A DNA stretch of 64,000 bases from Aralia elata (Eukaryota > Streptophyta > Magnoliopsida > Apiales > Araliaceae): the NCBI GenBank assembly GCA_034770075.1, contig CM068388.1:22910294-22974293 (forward strand), in the 5' to 3' direction. Under the pieces are notes generated by a model. It did no database searches. It was not told the DNA's origin and saw only the letters and a program-made list of their open reading frames with translations. Positions 34,888 to 44,995 of the stretch are shown here, piece after piece. The stretch's first letter is position 1; each line of letters begins with the position of its first letter. The position numbers and the translations under genes are program-made.

Positions 34888-35271
34888 TGTTATGACTGTT
34901 AAGTCATTTGTAAAGCTAGTCACGTGCGAGAGAGGGGGGAAGTTAGAAATAGAAAGATTAGTTTGACAGCTGGAATGGAAGTTGTTAGGCTGAGGTCAGC
35001 AACTCAGTTGGTGAGATATCAGTTGGTTAGATGGGATTAGGCGGGAAAGGAGGAATTGCTTTTATAAGCTAGAGGAGAGGAAGAAGAGGGTATCAATTGT
35101 AACATACTGAATTTTCTCTGTTTTCTCAAAACTTGTAACTACAGAGCTCTTAGCTCATTCTTCAATACAATTCTATTCAATTCCAATTCTTTCCATTTTT
35201 ATTTCTTCTTATTCTGTCTGTTTCCTTTGTTTCATAACTCAAGCTTCACTAAATCACCTAAAATCATTACA
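34888..35271 (+). mobile_element. 5' LTR of the Reina-like element
   Basis: TGTTATGACTG to AATCATTACA, with a TATA-like TTTTATAAG near 35060. The same 384 bp recur at 39802-40185. Confidence 0.95.
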
Positions 35272-35272
35272 A

Positions 35273-37024
35273 GTGGTATCAGAGCCATCTATCCTCGGCA
35301 ACAAGATTATCACAGCAATGGCGGCTGGCACCAGATCCAAAGAGGCTCTTGAGGAAAACCTTCGCAATACAGAGTCCAGAGTACAAGAATTGATGAACAA
35401 TCATCATCACTTACAGAAAACGGTGGAGGAAATTGGAGATAAGTTTGGTCATTTCCAGAGTACTATGGAGATGATGATGGCAGAGTTTCAGCGTTCAGTA
35501 AGAGGTAAAGGTCATGTATCTTCATCTGATAATCTAGAAGATAATATTCATAATTCTCCTAGAATGGGTGGTAGTTCCATGGAAAGAGCTGTACACAATC
35601 AATCTAGAATCAATAACCCTAGATTCGATTTTCCTGTGTTTAATGGGGTAGATATCAAGAATTGGATTATGAAGTGTGATTTCTTCTTTCAATTTTATCC
35701 CATGAATGATGATCAAAAATTAAAAACTGTCGCCTTAAATGTAGAAGGTGATGTTGGAACTTGGTTCTTGGCATATTATAGAACAAACCCTAATGTGTCT
35801 TGGGTTCAATTTATTGAGGTTATTGAGGTTAGGTATGGGGACTTCTCTGTCACAAGTTCCTTGATGGAATTCAACAGATTACAACAAACGTCCACTGTGA
35901 GTCTATATCAAAAAAAATTTGAATTCCTAAGAGCTATAGTAGAGGCTGAGAATTCTGGACTAACTGAGGACTATTTTATCAAGTGTTTCATTGGTGGACT
36001 TAATGAAGAAATTGGGGGTTTTATTTCACTGTTAAAGCCCAAGAAACTTTCTGAGGCCATCTCAGCTGCTAGAGTACAAGAATGTACTGTTGAGGCAATC
36101 TATAAGAAGTCTAAACCAACTGTTTCCTTTGGAAAACAAGGGGGAAATTTTTCACAAGTATCAATAGGCAATAAGATGGGTTCAAATATTGCACCTACAC
36201 AGTTTGGGCCAAGGGTTGATAGGACAAATTCACAAGTATCAGTTCAGCCAGGACAAGTGAAAAGGCTTACTTATAATGAAATTCAGGCAAGAAAAGACAA
36301 GGGATTATACTTTAACTGTGATGAACTATATAAACCTGGTCATAAGTGTAAGAATAAGCAAGTGTTCATGCTTATGGGAGAAGAGGAGTTAGATGAAAGA
36401 GAACTGGGTTCCAATGTTGAGGAGCAGTTAGAATTGCCTTTAGATAAACCAGATCAAGACATGGAAATTTCCATTCATGCCCTCAATGGAAATACTTCAG
36501 ACACCACCATAAGGGTTAAGGCCAGAGTTGGGAGTAAAGAAATAATCATTCTCATAGACACTGGCAGCACACATAATTTTCTCAACACAAAAACTGCAGA
36601 CATGCTTCATTGTGTCAGGGAATTAGATAAGCCAATGCAGGTGTGTGTTGCTGATGGATTTAAGATCCTCAGTTCTGAAAAATGTAAGGATTTTGTTTGG
36701 GGAGCTCAAGGTTACAAATTCCACACAGAAATGAGGATAATACCTCTAAAAGGATGTGATGCTGTTTTGGGAGTTCAGTGGTTGAAAACTCTAGGGGATT
36801 GTGTTTTTAATTTTGCTCAGCTTACGCTATCATTTACCCTAGCAGGTGAGTTTGTTAAGTTGCAAGGCACTACAGATGGGCAAGATGCTTCAATTTCTAT
36901 GATTACAGCTGGGGATTTTTCAGACTCCTATAGAAAGAATCAGGTTTCCTTTCTAGCATGCTTGTTTCAGTCAATGGGGACAATACTAATGAGGTTGTAC
37001 CAGAAGTTATTAGTAGATTGTTGA
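35273..37024 (+). CDS. Gag-protease of the Reina-like element
   Basis: The likely start is the ATG at 35318, since the earlier in-frame start would overlap the primer site. An N-terminal coiled coil (residues ~25-70) is followed by the gag core: FDFPVFNGVDIKNWIMKCD, LNVEGDVGTWFLAY, MEFNRLQQTSTVSLYQKKFE and CFIGGLNEEIGGF. The zinc knuckle reads YFNCDELYKPGHKC: its first Cys is Tyr (TAC at 36308-36310), which should destroy zinc binding. The protease active site ILIDTGSTHNFL (Asp at codon 429) is intact, with VLGVQWLKTLGD downstream. The frame runs past the natural junction and ends at 37024. Pol continues in the -1 frame from about 36958. Confidence 0.88.
   Translation: MVSEPSILGNKIITAMAAGTRSKEALEENLRNTESRVQELMNNHHHLQKTVEEIGDKFGHFQSTMEMMMAEFQRSVRGKGHVSSSDNLEDNIHNSPRMGGSSMERAVHNQSRINNPRFDFPVFNGVDIKNWIMKCDFFFQFYPMNDDQKLKTVALNVEGDVGTWFLAYYRTNPNVSWVQFIEVIEVRYGDFSVTSSLMEFNRLQQTSTVSLYQKKFEFLRAIVEAENSGLTEDYFIKCFIGGLNEEIGGFISLLKPKKLSEAISAARVQECTVEAIYKKSKPTVSFGKQGGNFSQVSIGNKMGSNIAPTQFGPRVDRTNSQVSVQPGQVKRLTYNEIQARKDKGLYFNCDELYKPGHKCKNKQVFMLMGEEELDERELGSNVEEQLELPLDKPDQDMEISIHALNGNTSDTTIRVKARVGSKEIIILIDTGSTHNFLNTKTADMLHCVRELDKPMQVCVADGFKILSSEKCKDFVWGAQGYKFHTEMRIIPLKGCDAVLGVQWLKTLGDCVFNFAQLTLSFTLAGEFVKLQGTTDGQDASISMITAGDFSDSYRKNQVSFLACLFQSMGTILMRLYQKLLVDC
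35274..35286 (+). promoter_or_regulatory. Primer-binding site (initiator tRNA-Met)
   Basis: TGGTATCAGAGCC begins two bases after the 5' LTR end and perfectly complements the 3' end of plant initiator tRNA-Met. Confidence 0.95.
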
Positions 37025-37827
37025 ATAAATATGAGGATGTATTTCAAGAACCCACATCATTACAACCTCAAGTACAAAAGGATGAAATAGAAAAGATAGT
37101 GAGGGAAATGCTTGCTTCTGGGATTATACAACCCAGCCAAAGTCCCTTCGCATCTCCTATACTTTTGGTCAAAAAGAAAGATGGAAGTTGGAGATTTTGT
37201 GTGGATTACAGAGAGCTCAACAATATAACCATCAAAGACAAGTTTCCTATACCAATAATTGAAGAACTCTTAGATGAGTTAAAAGGAGCCAAAGTCTTTA
37301 GTAAGCTGGATTTAAGATCTGGTTACCATCAAATCAGGATGCATTCCCCAGATATACACAAGACAACATTTCGAACTCACTTGGGGCATTATGAATTTTT
37401 AGTAATGCCATTTGGCTTAACTAATGCCCCAGCTACCTTTCAAGCACTTATGAATCAAGTCTTTGCTGCACATCTAAGGCAGTTCATTTTGGTATTCTTT
37501 GATGATATATTAGTGTACAGTCCTGATTTGCAGTTACATGAAGAGCACTTGGACACTACCTTATCACTATTACGATCACATTCATTGTTTGCAAAAAAAT
37601 CCAAATGTTCATTTGCACAGCCTAAGGTGGAATATCTTGGTCATATCATCTCTCATGAGGGGGTTGCTGCAGATTCTAACAAAATTGCTGCAATGGTGAA
37701 CTGGCCCATTCCTACTTCTGTTAAAACTCTAAGGGGATTCTTGGGTTTTACTGGTTACTATAGAAGGTTTGTAAAGAATTATGGAGAGATTTCTAGACCT
37801 CTGACCAAGTTGTTACAAAAGGATTAG
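36958..37827 (+). pseudogene. Reverse transcriptase of the Reina-like element (ends at a TAG)
   Basis: Starts in the -1 frame relative to gag, overlapping it by 67 bp, at a run ending VPEVISRLLNKYEDVF. RT motifs are complete: FCVDYRELNNITIKDKFPIP, KLDLRSGYHQIRMH, MPFGLTNAPATFQALM, catalytic LVFFDDILVYSP, CSFAQPKVEYLGHIIS and LRGFLGFTGYYRRF. It stops at TAG (37825-37827) between RT and RNase H. Programmed -1 frameshifting is possible but a 1 bp deletion is simpler, because this lineage usually has one long ORF. Confidence 0.88.
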
Positions 37828-37878
37828 TTCATATGGACTGAAGAAGCTACAATTGCTTTTCATAAACTCAAGCAAGCC

Positions 37879-39759
37879 ATGAGTTCCACTCCAGTATTAG
37901 CCCTTCCTGATTTTAAGTTGCCATTTGTGGTTGAGACTGATGCAAGTGCTAAAGGCATTGGTGCTGTACTGATGCAAGAGGGCAGGCCTTTGGCATTCCT
38001 GAGTAAGGCATTGTCACCTAAACATCTTGGACTATCTGTATATGAGAAAGAATTGTTGGCAATACTGCAAGCTGTGAATAAGTGGAGGTCTTATCTAATT
38101 GGGTCCCATTTCATTATTAAGACTGATCATCAGAGTTTAAAATTTTTTATGGAACAAAGACTATCAACCTTCCTGCAGCAAAAGTGGTTAAGCAAGATGT
38201 TGGGATATGATTATGAAATTACTTACAAAAAAGGAATTGAAAATGTGGCAGATGCACTTTCAAGACAAGATCATGCTGCAAAGGATATAGCACAGGGGTC
38301 TATGCAAGCTATTTCTGGGAGTATACCTCTGTGGTTACAAGATATCTCAGATTCTTATAAGGAGGATCCACAAGTCCAAGTGTTAATACAACAATTGATT
38401 ATTAATGCAGAAGTACATCCTGATTTTTCTTTTAGTCAGGGCATACTAAGGCACAAAGGATTGATAGTATTGGGACAAAATACTGATCTCAGGAAGAAAG
38501 TGTTTTCAGTTTTTCATGTTAGTCCATTAGGGGGACATTCTGGAATACAAGCTACACTTAAAAGGTTAAGCAAATACTTTTATTGGACAGGTTATGTTAA
38601 GGATGTTAAGCAGTGGATTGGTGAGTGTGATGTTTGTCAAAGGAACAAAACTGAAAATGTGCCATATCCTGGGCTATTACAGCCATTAACAATTCCTGTG
38701 AGACCATGGGATGATATAGCTATAGATTTCATAGAAGGACTGCCTCTGTCAGAAGGTAAAAATGTTATATTAGTGGTAGTAGACAGATTTTCTAAATTTG
38801 GGCATTTCATTGGGCTTAAACATCCATTCACTGTTGTATCTGTGGCTAAGATTTTTGTGGATCATATATATAGATTACATGGGCTGCCACAAACAATTGT
38901 TAGTGACAGGGATAAAAATTTTCTTAGCACTTTTTGGCAGTCTTTATTTCAACATTTGGGGGTAAAGTTGTGCATGAGCTCTTCATATCACCCACAATCT
39001 GATGGTCAAACAGAGAGATTAAATAGGTGTTTGGAATGCTATCTAAGGTGTATGTGCAGTGATCAGCCTAAGAAGTGGGCAAACTGGCTTCCTTTAGCAC
39101 AATGGTGGTATAATACTAACTACCACACAGCTTTAAAATGTTCTCCTTACAAAGCTTTGTTTGGGTTTGATCCTCCACAGTTAAACTTTAAGCAGCTAGA
39201 AGCCACTAAGGTTCCTGCAGTTGATGATTTTATCAAGGAAAGAAGTTCAGTACTTCAAGATTTGAAAACAAAGTTGATTCAGGCACATGATAGAATGAAG
39301 GTTTATGCAGATCAGCATAGAACTGAAAGACATTTTGAGGTTGATGACTTTGTGTACCTTAAACTACAACCCTACAAGCAGTCTAGTTTAGCTCAAAGGA
39401 CCAGTTTCAAGTTAGCTCCAAGATTTTATGGGCCCTATGAAGTCTTGGAAAGAATTGGTTCAGTTGCCTACAAATTGAAGCTTCCAGACCATGCCCAAAT
39501 ACATAGTGTCTTTCATGTATCTCTACTTAAAAAAACTATTGGCACTCAAGCTATTATTTGCCCTTCCTTGCCCCCAACTGCAGAAGATGGCAGCTTCAAA
39601 GTTGTACCAGACAAGATTTTGGGTAAAAGGATGGTTAAATACAAGAATAAGGCCAAGGTAGAATATCTGATTCAATGGGCTGGTAGTTTGGAGGAGGATG
39701 CCACATGGGAGGACGCACATCAGTTAGTATTCCGATTTCCAGAATTTCCATTTACATGA
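37879..39759 (+). CDS. RNase H, integrase and chromodomain of the Reina-like element
   Basis: In the same frame as RT, beyond the single TAG. RNase H: VETDASAKGIGAVLMQ, ELLAILQAVNKWRSYL, TDHQSLKFF, NVADALSRQ. Integrase zinc finger: HSGIQATLKRLSKYFYW then CDVCQRNK. Core: AIDFIEGLPLS, VVVDRFSKFGHF, IVSDRDKNFLSTFW and YHPQSDGQTERLNRCLE, so all three acidic residues are present. After KLAPRFYGPYEVLERIG comes a C-terminal chromodomain (KILGKRMVKYKNKAKVEYLI, then WEDAHQLVFRFPEF), which in chromoviruses guides integration to marked chromatin. Only the upstream TAG and frameshift prevent a full polyprotein. Confidence 0.92.
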   Translation: MSSTPVLALPDFKLPFVVETDASAKGIGAVLMQEGRPLAFLSKALSPKHLGLSVYEKELLAILQAVNKWRSYLIGSHFIIKTDHQSLKFFMEQRLSTFLQQKWLSKMLGYDYEITYKKGIENVADALSRQDHAAKDIAQGSMQAISGSIPLWLQDISDSYKEDPQVQVLIQQLIINAEVHPDFSFSQGILRHKGLIVLGQNTDLRKKVFSVFHVSPLGGHSGIQATLKRLSKYFYWTGYVKDVKQWIGECDVCQRNKTENVPYPGLLQPLTIPVRPWDDIAIDFIEGLPLSEGKNVILVVVDRFSKFGHFIGLKHPFTVVSVAKIFVDHIYRLHGLPQTIVSDRDKNFLSTFWQSLFQHLGVKLCMSSSYHPQSDGQTERLNRCLECYLRCMCSDQPKKWANWLPLAQWWYNTNYHTALKCSPYKALFGFDPPQLNFKQLEATKVPAVDDFIKERSSVLQDLKTKLIQAHDRMKVYADQHRTERHFEVDDFVYLKLQPYKQSSLAQRTSFKLAPRFYGPYEVLERIGSVAYKLKLPDHAQIHSVFHVSLLKKTIGTQAIICPSLPPTAEDGSFKVVPDKILGKRMVKYKNKAKVEYLIQWAGSLEEDATWEDAHQLVFRFPEFPFT

Positions 39760-39788
39760 GGACTGATCCTTGAGGACAAGGATTTGTT

Positions 39789-39801
39789 AAGGAAGGGGCA
39801 A
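39789..39801 (+). promoter_or_regulatory. Polypurine tract of the Reina-like element
   Basis: AAGGAAGGGGCAA immediately precedes the 3' LTR start TGTTATGAC at 39802. Confidence 0.85.
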
Positions 39802-40185
39802 TGTTATGACTGTTAAGTCATTTGTAAAGCTAGTCACGTGCGAGAGAGGGGGGAAGTTAGAAATAGAAAGATTAGTTTGACAGCTGGAATGGAAGTTGTT
39901 AGGCTGAGGTCAGCAACTCAGTTGGTGAGATATCAGTTGGTTAGATGGGATTAGGCGGGAAAGGAGGAATTGCTTTTATAAGCTAGAGGAGAGGAAGAAG
40001 AGGGTATCAATTGTAACATACTGAATTTTCTCTGTTTTCTCAAAACTTGTAACTACAGAGCTCTTAGCTCATTCTTCAATACAATTCTATTCAATTCCAA
40101 TTCTTTCCATTTTTATTTCTTCTTATTCTGTCTGTTTCCTTTGATTCATAACTCAAGCTTCACTAAATCACCTAAAATCATTACA
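39802..40185 (+). mobile_element. 3' LTR of the Reina-like element
   Basis: 384 bp, the partner of 34888-35271 with one visible substitution, followed by the TSD caaac. Confidence 0.95.
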
Positions 40186-40731
40186 CAAACATAACATAAT
40201 ACACAGATATATACATATCAAATATTTGGTCTAGGGTTTGGTACCTAACAGCAATCGAAGGAGTAGGAGTTGTAGCAGGAGTAACAGTCGCGGAGGGAAG
40301 GAGGGAGAAGCCAAGAAATTGACGGATCGAGCGCAGAGAGTGAGGGAGAGCAGATCTTCAGATTTTAGACGTTTGGTTTACGTTGGCAGAACAAGATCAG
40401 GCGTTTTAGGTCGAAGGGAATAGAGATAAGTAATTCAAGGCAAAATAGTCGTTACATTCAAAATGATTTATTAATAATAACTTATAAGTTATTTTTAAAT
40501 AAGTTACGAAATATTACTTTTTTTTTTTTACTTAAAAATTAGCTTATAAGTTCAAAAATAAGTTATTGTCAAAATATTTATGGAGGGGCATAATAATCAT
40601 TACATTTAATCAAAATGACTTATTAAAAATGACTTATAAATTATTTTTAAATAAATTTCAAAATATTAATTTTTTTTATTTAAAAATTAACTTATAAGTT
40701 AAAAAATAAATTTCTGCCAAACATCGGTCCC

Positions 40732-42544
40732 TAATATTAAGCTTATTTATGTTTTGATGTCATCAGTAATCAATATGACATCATTTCTTTTATTTTTTTT
40801 TACTTTTTTTTTTGGCTAAACACGTCATAGTATTAATTCTATTGTATTGAGTTAAATATACTTCTATCACTAGAAGTATCACACTTTTATACAAGTGATA
40901 TTAATATAAAAAAAACTTATAGTAATAACATTCTCCAAGTTATAGTTAATGTTAAATATCTCACATATTTATTCGGAACATCAAAAGTTAAACTTGATTT
41001 TAGGAACATAATAAACTTATATCAACAAAACAATTATTTATACCGAACAAATTTGTCCTTTATAATTAATTTTTAATAACGGTGCCGCTACAAAAGGAAT
41101 GTGATATGGCGACCAAATATTAAAACCTGTCACCATATTCCTCGTATGCCGACCAATATTTATACTCGGTCAGAATAAATTAGGCGAGAAGACTGGCGGC
41201 AATTATCTCCTGCTAAAAAAAGTAAGGCGACTCGGTATAGGATCTGAAAATGACGAACCAAAAATTCAGTCTAATTTCGCGCCAAATTAAAAATCTATAT
41301 AACAAAGTACAAGGAATTTTGAAAAAAAAAAATTATTCTCGCTCAGCCTCTTATCTCATCTTAACCGTCCAATTTCTAAGATAAATCTGACCCTTCTTTC
41401 TATTCTCCTTCTTTATATCCTCATTCCCTTTCCCAATTCCAAAACTCTGAACATGCCCTTTATATCCTCATTCCCTTTCCCAAATCCAAAACTCTCATCA
41501 GAGGAAGATGAAGATCTCACTCAACTTCTCATCAGGACCGTCAAAAAAATGGGATAAATCCCACCCTTCTTTTTATATCCTCGCTTTCTTCTTTATATCT
41601 ACTCTCCCATTCCATTTCATCTTCTCTCAAAAACTTCCAATCACAAGACCTAAGCCCTAAGGTATTTTTTCCTCTTTCTTCCCCATTGGCCGAGCAAGTC
41701 ATCTTCTTCTCCACTGCTCCGTCCGACCAAACCTAGCCCTAAATTAAAAAGCCCTAAAATCCTTATATGCCGAGTAAGAGAAGGGAAAGTCACCTGAAGA
41801 AGAGATACAAAGAAGGGGAGCTTGGTTCAGAAGAGAAAAAGGAGACGCTCGGCCTAGATCGAAGTAGGAGGTGGCATGGGAGCAAGGGATTTCCGTGATG
41901 AGCAAGAATTTGGAAGTCTATAAGAGCCTCGGTTCTCTTCATTCTTCCTCCTCACTGTCAAGCCCAGTCTTCTTCTCCCCTCACCGTCCGGCCAACCCAC
42001 ACCCCGACATCTCTCCTCCTCCTTGTCGCCAAATATAATCTCAACCCTTCCTTCTCTATCGGCCGAAACTCTTTTTCCTCTGCCTTATTCGGTTGGACTA
42101 AGTTTGGAAAAATTTAGGGCTAAATCAAGCATCTTATGTAGTGCCGTACGGGTGATAGACAGAAAATTAGGCATGCCTATTATTTCCCACTACGGCTTTT
42201 AGTTTCCCACTCCCGCTTATCCAACCCCAAAGTTCAGTCTAATTCATGCCTCAAATTCCAACCCAAACCTAATCTCTCTAATCTACTTCTTTCATTCTCA
42301 AGTAATTTCGCCCCATCAATTGATTTTGAAGTAATTTCGTCACATCAATTGATTCTCAGTTGTTACCGATTTTGTTTTCCGATTTGCGATTTGGGACTTT
42401 GGTGTGTTTACCGATTTTGTTCTCCGATTCTCAGGTAATCTACTTCTTTTTTTGTTGATATAAAAGCAGGAAAAATATATGAACAAAACTCTAACTTTTA
42501 TGCCGTTGATCCTTGTTTTCGCGGGAGTTTTCTTCTCACTTTAG
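40732..42544. other. Non-coding region upstream of the LSM12-like fragment
   Basis: No gene recognised. At 41079-41230 short direct repeats such as GCGACCAAATATTA / CCGACCAATATTTA look like transposon subterminal repeats, but no inverted partner was found. At 41395-41500 a ~40 bp sentence (TTTATATCCTCATTCCCTTT) is repeated. From about 42240 the sequence is pyrimidine-rich and could be a 5' leader of the LSM12-like copy (inference). Confidence 0.4.
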
Positions 42545-43013
42545 GTGGCCAAGACCACTTTGGGTGACGAGTTTGAAGGCCAAGTTCTGACCTTCGACCG
42601 CTATTCCAGCATCCTCGTTCTTCAAGAGGGATTAAAATCATCGGTGGGATCAGGAGGAGGAACCAACAGGCGAAACATAAGGTTATTAAAAGCCAATTAC
42701 ATAAAGTAGTTTTCTTTCTTAGGTCGAGCTGAAGAAGACCCCTCTTGATATCAATAAATGTTTCCTTGATCTCAATACTCTCCAATCCAAGGAACACATT
42801 GCCATTAGGTATAATTTTATTTCTATTTTAATTTTGTTTTACTTTCATTACCCACTTGTTGAATTTATTTTTCTTCAGTTCTTTTTAATCTTATTTGTAT
42901 TGCATTTTTGTTCTATGATGAATGAATTACAGACAAGCTGAGATAGATTCTGAAAGGATCGGGGCTTTTGTTACTGTCGAGGCTCAAAGCAGCTTTGATA
43001 CTTTGTCTAAAAC
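42545..43013 (+). pseudogene. LSM12: LSM12-like gene fragment with intron
   Basis: LSM12 proteins have an Sm-like domain and an anticodon-binding-like domain. Exon A (42545-42808) reads KTTLGDEFEGQVLTFDR, SILVLQEG, NIRLLKANYIK, then TAG at 42707-42709. It continues FSFLG, one extra C near 42743 shifts the frame, then PLDINKCFLDLNTLQSKEH. Exon B (42933-43013), after a GT-AG intron with phase kept, reads RQAEIDSERIGAFVTVEAQ and FDTLSK. The first exon and everything after residue ~110 are missing or unrecognisable. A DNA-level copy, not a retrocopy, since the intron is present. The identification is from the motif string. Confidence 0.8.
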
Positions 43014-44985
43014 GTAATGCCTTTTCTAACCCCTTTTCTTAACTTCATTATTTTTTTGTTCAGATGTCAATAGTCTTTTGCTAATTTAAGCTTTACCATT
43101 TTCTTTCTCTACTTTGTCATTTTCCTTTTAGTGGGAAAACCTAGAGCTTGTCCACTAGAACTATAATTGCAAATTGCATAAATGTTGATGTGGTTGAAGA
43201 TTGATTGATCCTCTATGGTAAGATCTTCAAGTTTGTGCTTGATTGCTATCTACTTGCTCCTTCACTAAATACTATTGAAGTATTGATATTATAATCCATC
43301 AAGTAAAGTTACTCAAACTATTGGACTTGTTAGAAATGTATAGCACTAGAATGATCAGAGCAGATATATCAGTTCCTATTGTTAGATTGAGATGGATTTA
43401 CAATCACCACTGTTTGTTTGAGTAAATTCAGTAGGTGAAGAAAAAGAATTATATTCCCTCAAAGTTTGAAGAGTTGTACACTTCTTGTTCCCTTTTGTGT
43501 TTGATGTATTTGCTAGCCTAAGAGCCTAGTATGCAGCCCTGCATATCAGGGTTAATCTATCATCAACATATGACCAAACATGGGAATATATTTAGGTAAA
43601 AGGTTGAATAACACCATTTGCTCTATAATATATCTGGCTTCACTACTTTATGAATTCAATAGGGGGAATGTTCCAGCCCAAAAACAAGGACCAAAAATAA
43701 ATAAATTTAGATCATACATGATACATACATGTACAATGTTACAATATTTCTGCCTTGGATTCCACCTTTTCATTTTTTCACTAAATTTCAGAAGTCCCTT
43801 AAGTGATTAGGTGAAGCTGGTCCCTAAGTAGGCCTTTCCATTTTACCTCTTTTTTCCCTAATGGACATTGATCAAATCCTATAATGAAGGAAACTTGTAA
43901 AAGATGAAACCCAATTTTCAGGAAATTAGCTCTTTGGAAACTGAATAAATGATTTTAACTTTTTCTTTCATTTACCATCAATAACACCGACTTTAATTTT
44001 TGTTAAAAACCAACCCACTAGAGCTATAAAAATAGGTTAAGAATGGGATTTCTACATGTGTTAATTGTTCCTAAAAAAATGCGGCAATGAGCCGCATAAT
44101 GTACCCTGTACTTGGTGTAACAAGTATGCGCTAATCATAAAAGAATTAGCCGGCTTAAAAAAAGAATGTTACACTAATCTTATTTAGTTATTTTGATCAA
44201 GAAACTAGCGAAAAAAATATAATCATAACAGTAGGCTGCTGATAGGCTATCTGAGGCATCTTGTGTCACCGATTGAGAACTTTATTTAGTTACCAACATT
44301 TTCCTATCAAGACTCTCATGATGTTCATATGTTATGTCAGTGTCAGAAAAAAAAGGATAGAAAAGAAAAAAGAAATCTTCCACAAGCATACTTTTTTGAG
44401 GTTCATTTATTTGTCCATTGATGCTGACAAATGGCCCAAAATTGAGGCTTATGGTTTAAGCAATATCAGCGAATCCACCATATTAATCATGTATTAACAC
44501 TCTGGCAGCTGCACTGAGCTCAAGTTGTACTTGAAAGTTATAGCTATTAGCATGTGTGTATCATCATCATGGTATGAAGTTCTAAGTCTTTTAATTTCAT
44601 ATACTTATACTTTGAACACGTTAGCACAGTGCGTGTATTAGAAACTTTTATTAATTTGCAGGATTGGGATAACTGAACATGGATAATGAGATGGGAAACA
44701 ATAACGTATCGGAGCTACAAGGTACAGTTTCTGCAAGAATTTTAGTTACTCTGTTAAATTTTGTTTTTTTTAGTGTATTTGGTTGAGAAATGAGGCCTTT
44801 GTTGCGGACATAATCTGCTACAGCCTTCATACCAGATGGAAATATTGAAGCTTTTGGTACCAAGTTCCCCTGCATCCAGGAGGGGTTTCAATCATTTTTT
44901 TAATGGAATTTGTTAAGGGTGAAATGCCCCCAAATATTAGTATTTGCTTGATTTGTGTTGTTTGGTTACTATCTGAAAAAAGGAA
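43014..44985. other. Non-coding stretch between the LSM12- and RPL30-like fragments
   Basis: Mostly unremarkable AT-rich DNA. Two possible exon-like pieces occur: 44680-44720 (MDNEMGNNNVSELQ followed by a GTACAG donor) and 44808-44878 (LLQPSYQMEILKLLVPSSPA before a GGAG boundary). I cannot assign them. A perfect 7 bp stem hairpin (ATGCGGC-AATGA-GCCGCAT) lies at 44080-44098. Confidence 0.35.
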
Positions 44986-44995
44986 AAAAAGGCAT

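Larger units (their letters stand above)
34888..40185 (+). mobile_element. Young Reina-like chromovirus, complete, 5298 bp, TSD caaac
   Basis: Two 384 bp LTRs (34888-35271 and 39802-40185) differ by eye at a single base (T versus A near 35230/40144). caaac flanks both sides (34883-34887, 40186-40190). A tRNA-Met primer site, gag-protease, RT-RNase H, integrase with chromodomain and a polypurine tract all lie in order. Short LTRs, ~5.3 kb total length and a C-terminal chromodomain fit the Reina lineage. Despite its youth it carries three coding lesions: a pol frameshift, a TAG stop and a lost zinc-knuckle Cys. So it was probably mobilised in trans or damaged soon after insertion. Confidence 0.9.
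32628..40731. mobile_element. Non-autonomous TIR transposon carrying a nested retrotransposon
   Basis: The left end GGGCCTGTTTGGCAACGACT is mirrored at the right end, whose reverse complement reads GGGACCGATGTTTGGCAGAA. TA lies at both flanks (32626-32627 and 40732-40733). Subterminal regions on both sides are packed with CTTATAAGTT palindromes (32640-32840 and 40450-40710). Without the nested LTR element (34888-40185) the host would be about 2.8 kb. TIR style suggests a PIF/Harbinger relationship, but the TSD does not settle it. Two separate insertions of related short MITEs, one at each end, would be the alternative. No transposase gene is intact. Confidence 0.55.

Noticed and set aside
40238..40423. 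61-codon frame after the Reina-like element
   Set aside because: Arg/Ser-rich, no homology recognised, inside the host TIR transposon; likely chance.
44080..44115. Hairpin ATGCGGC-AATGA-GCCGCAT as a Helitron 3' terminus
   Set aside because: A perfect stem, but no CTRR follows within the expected ~10-12 bases.
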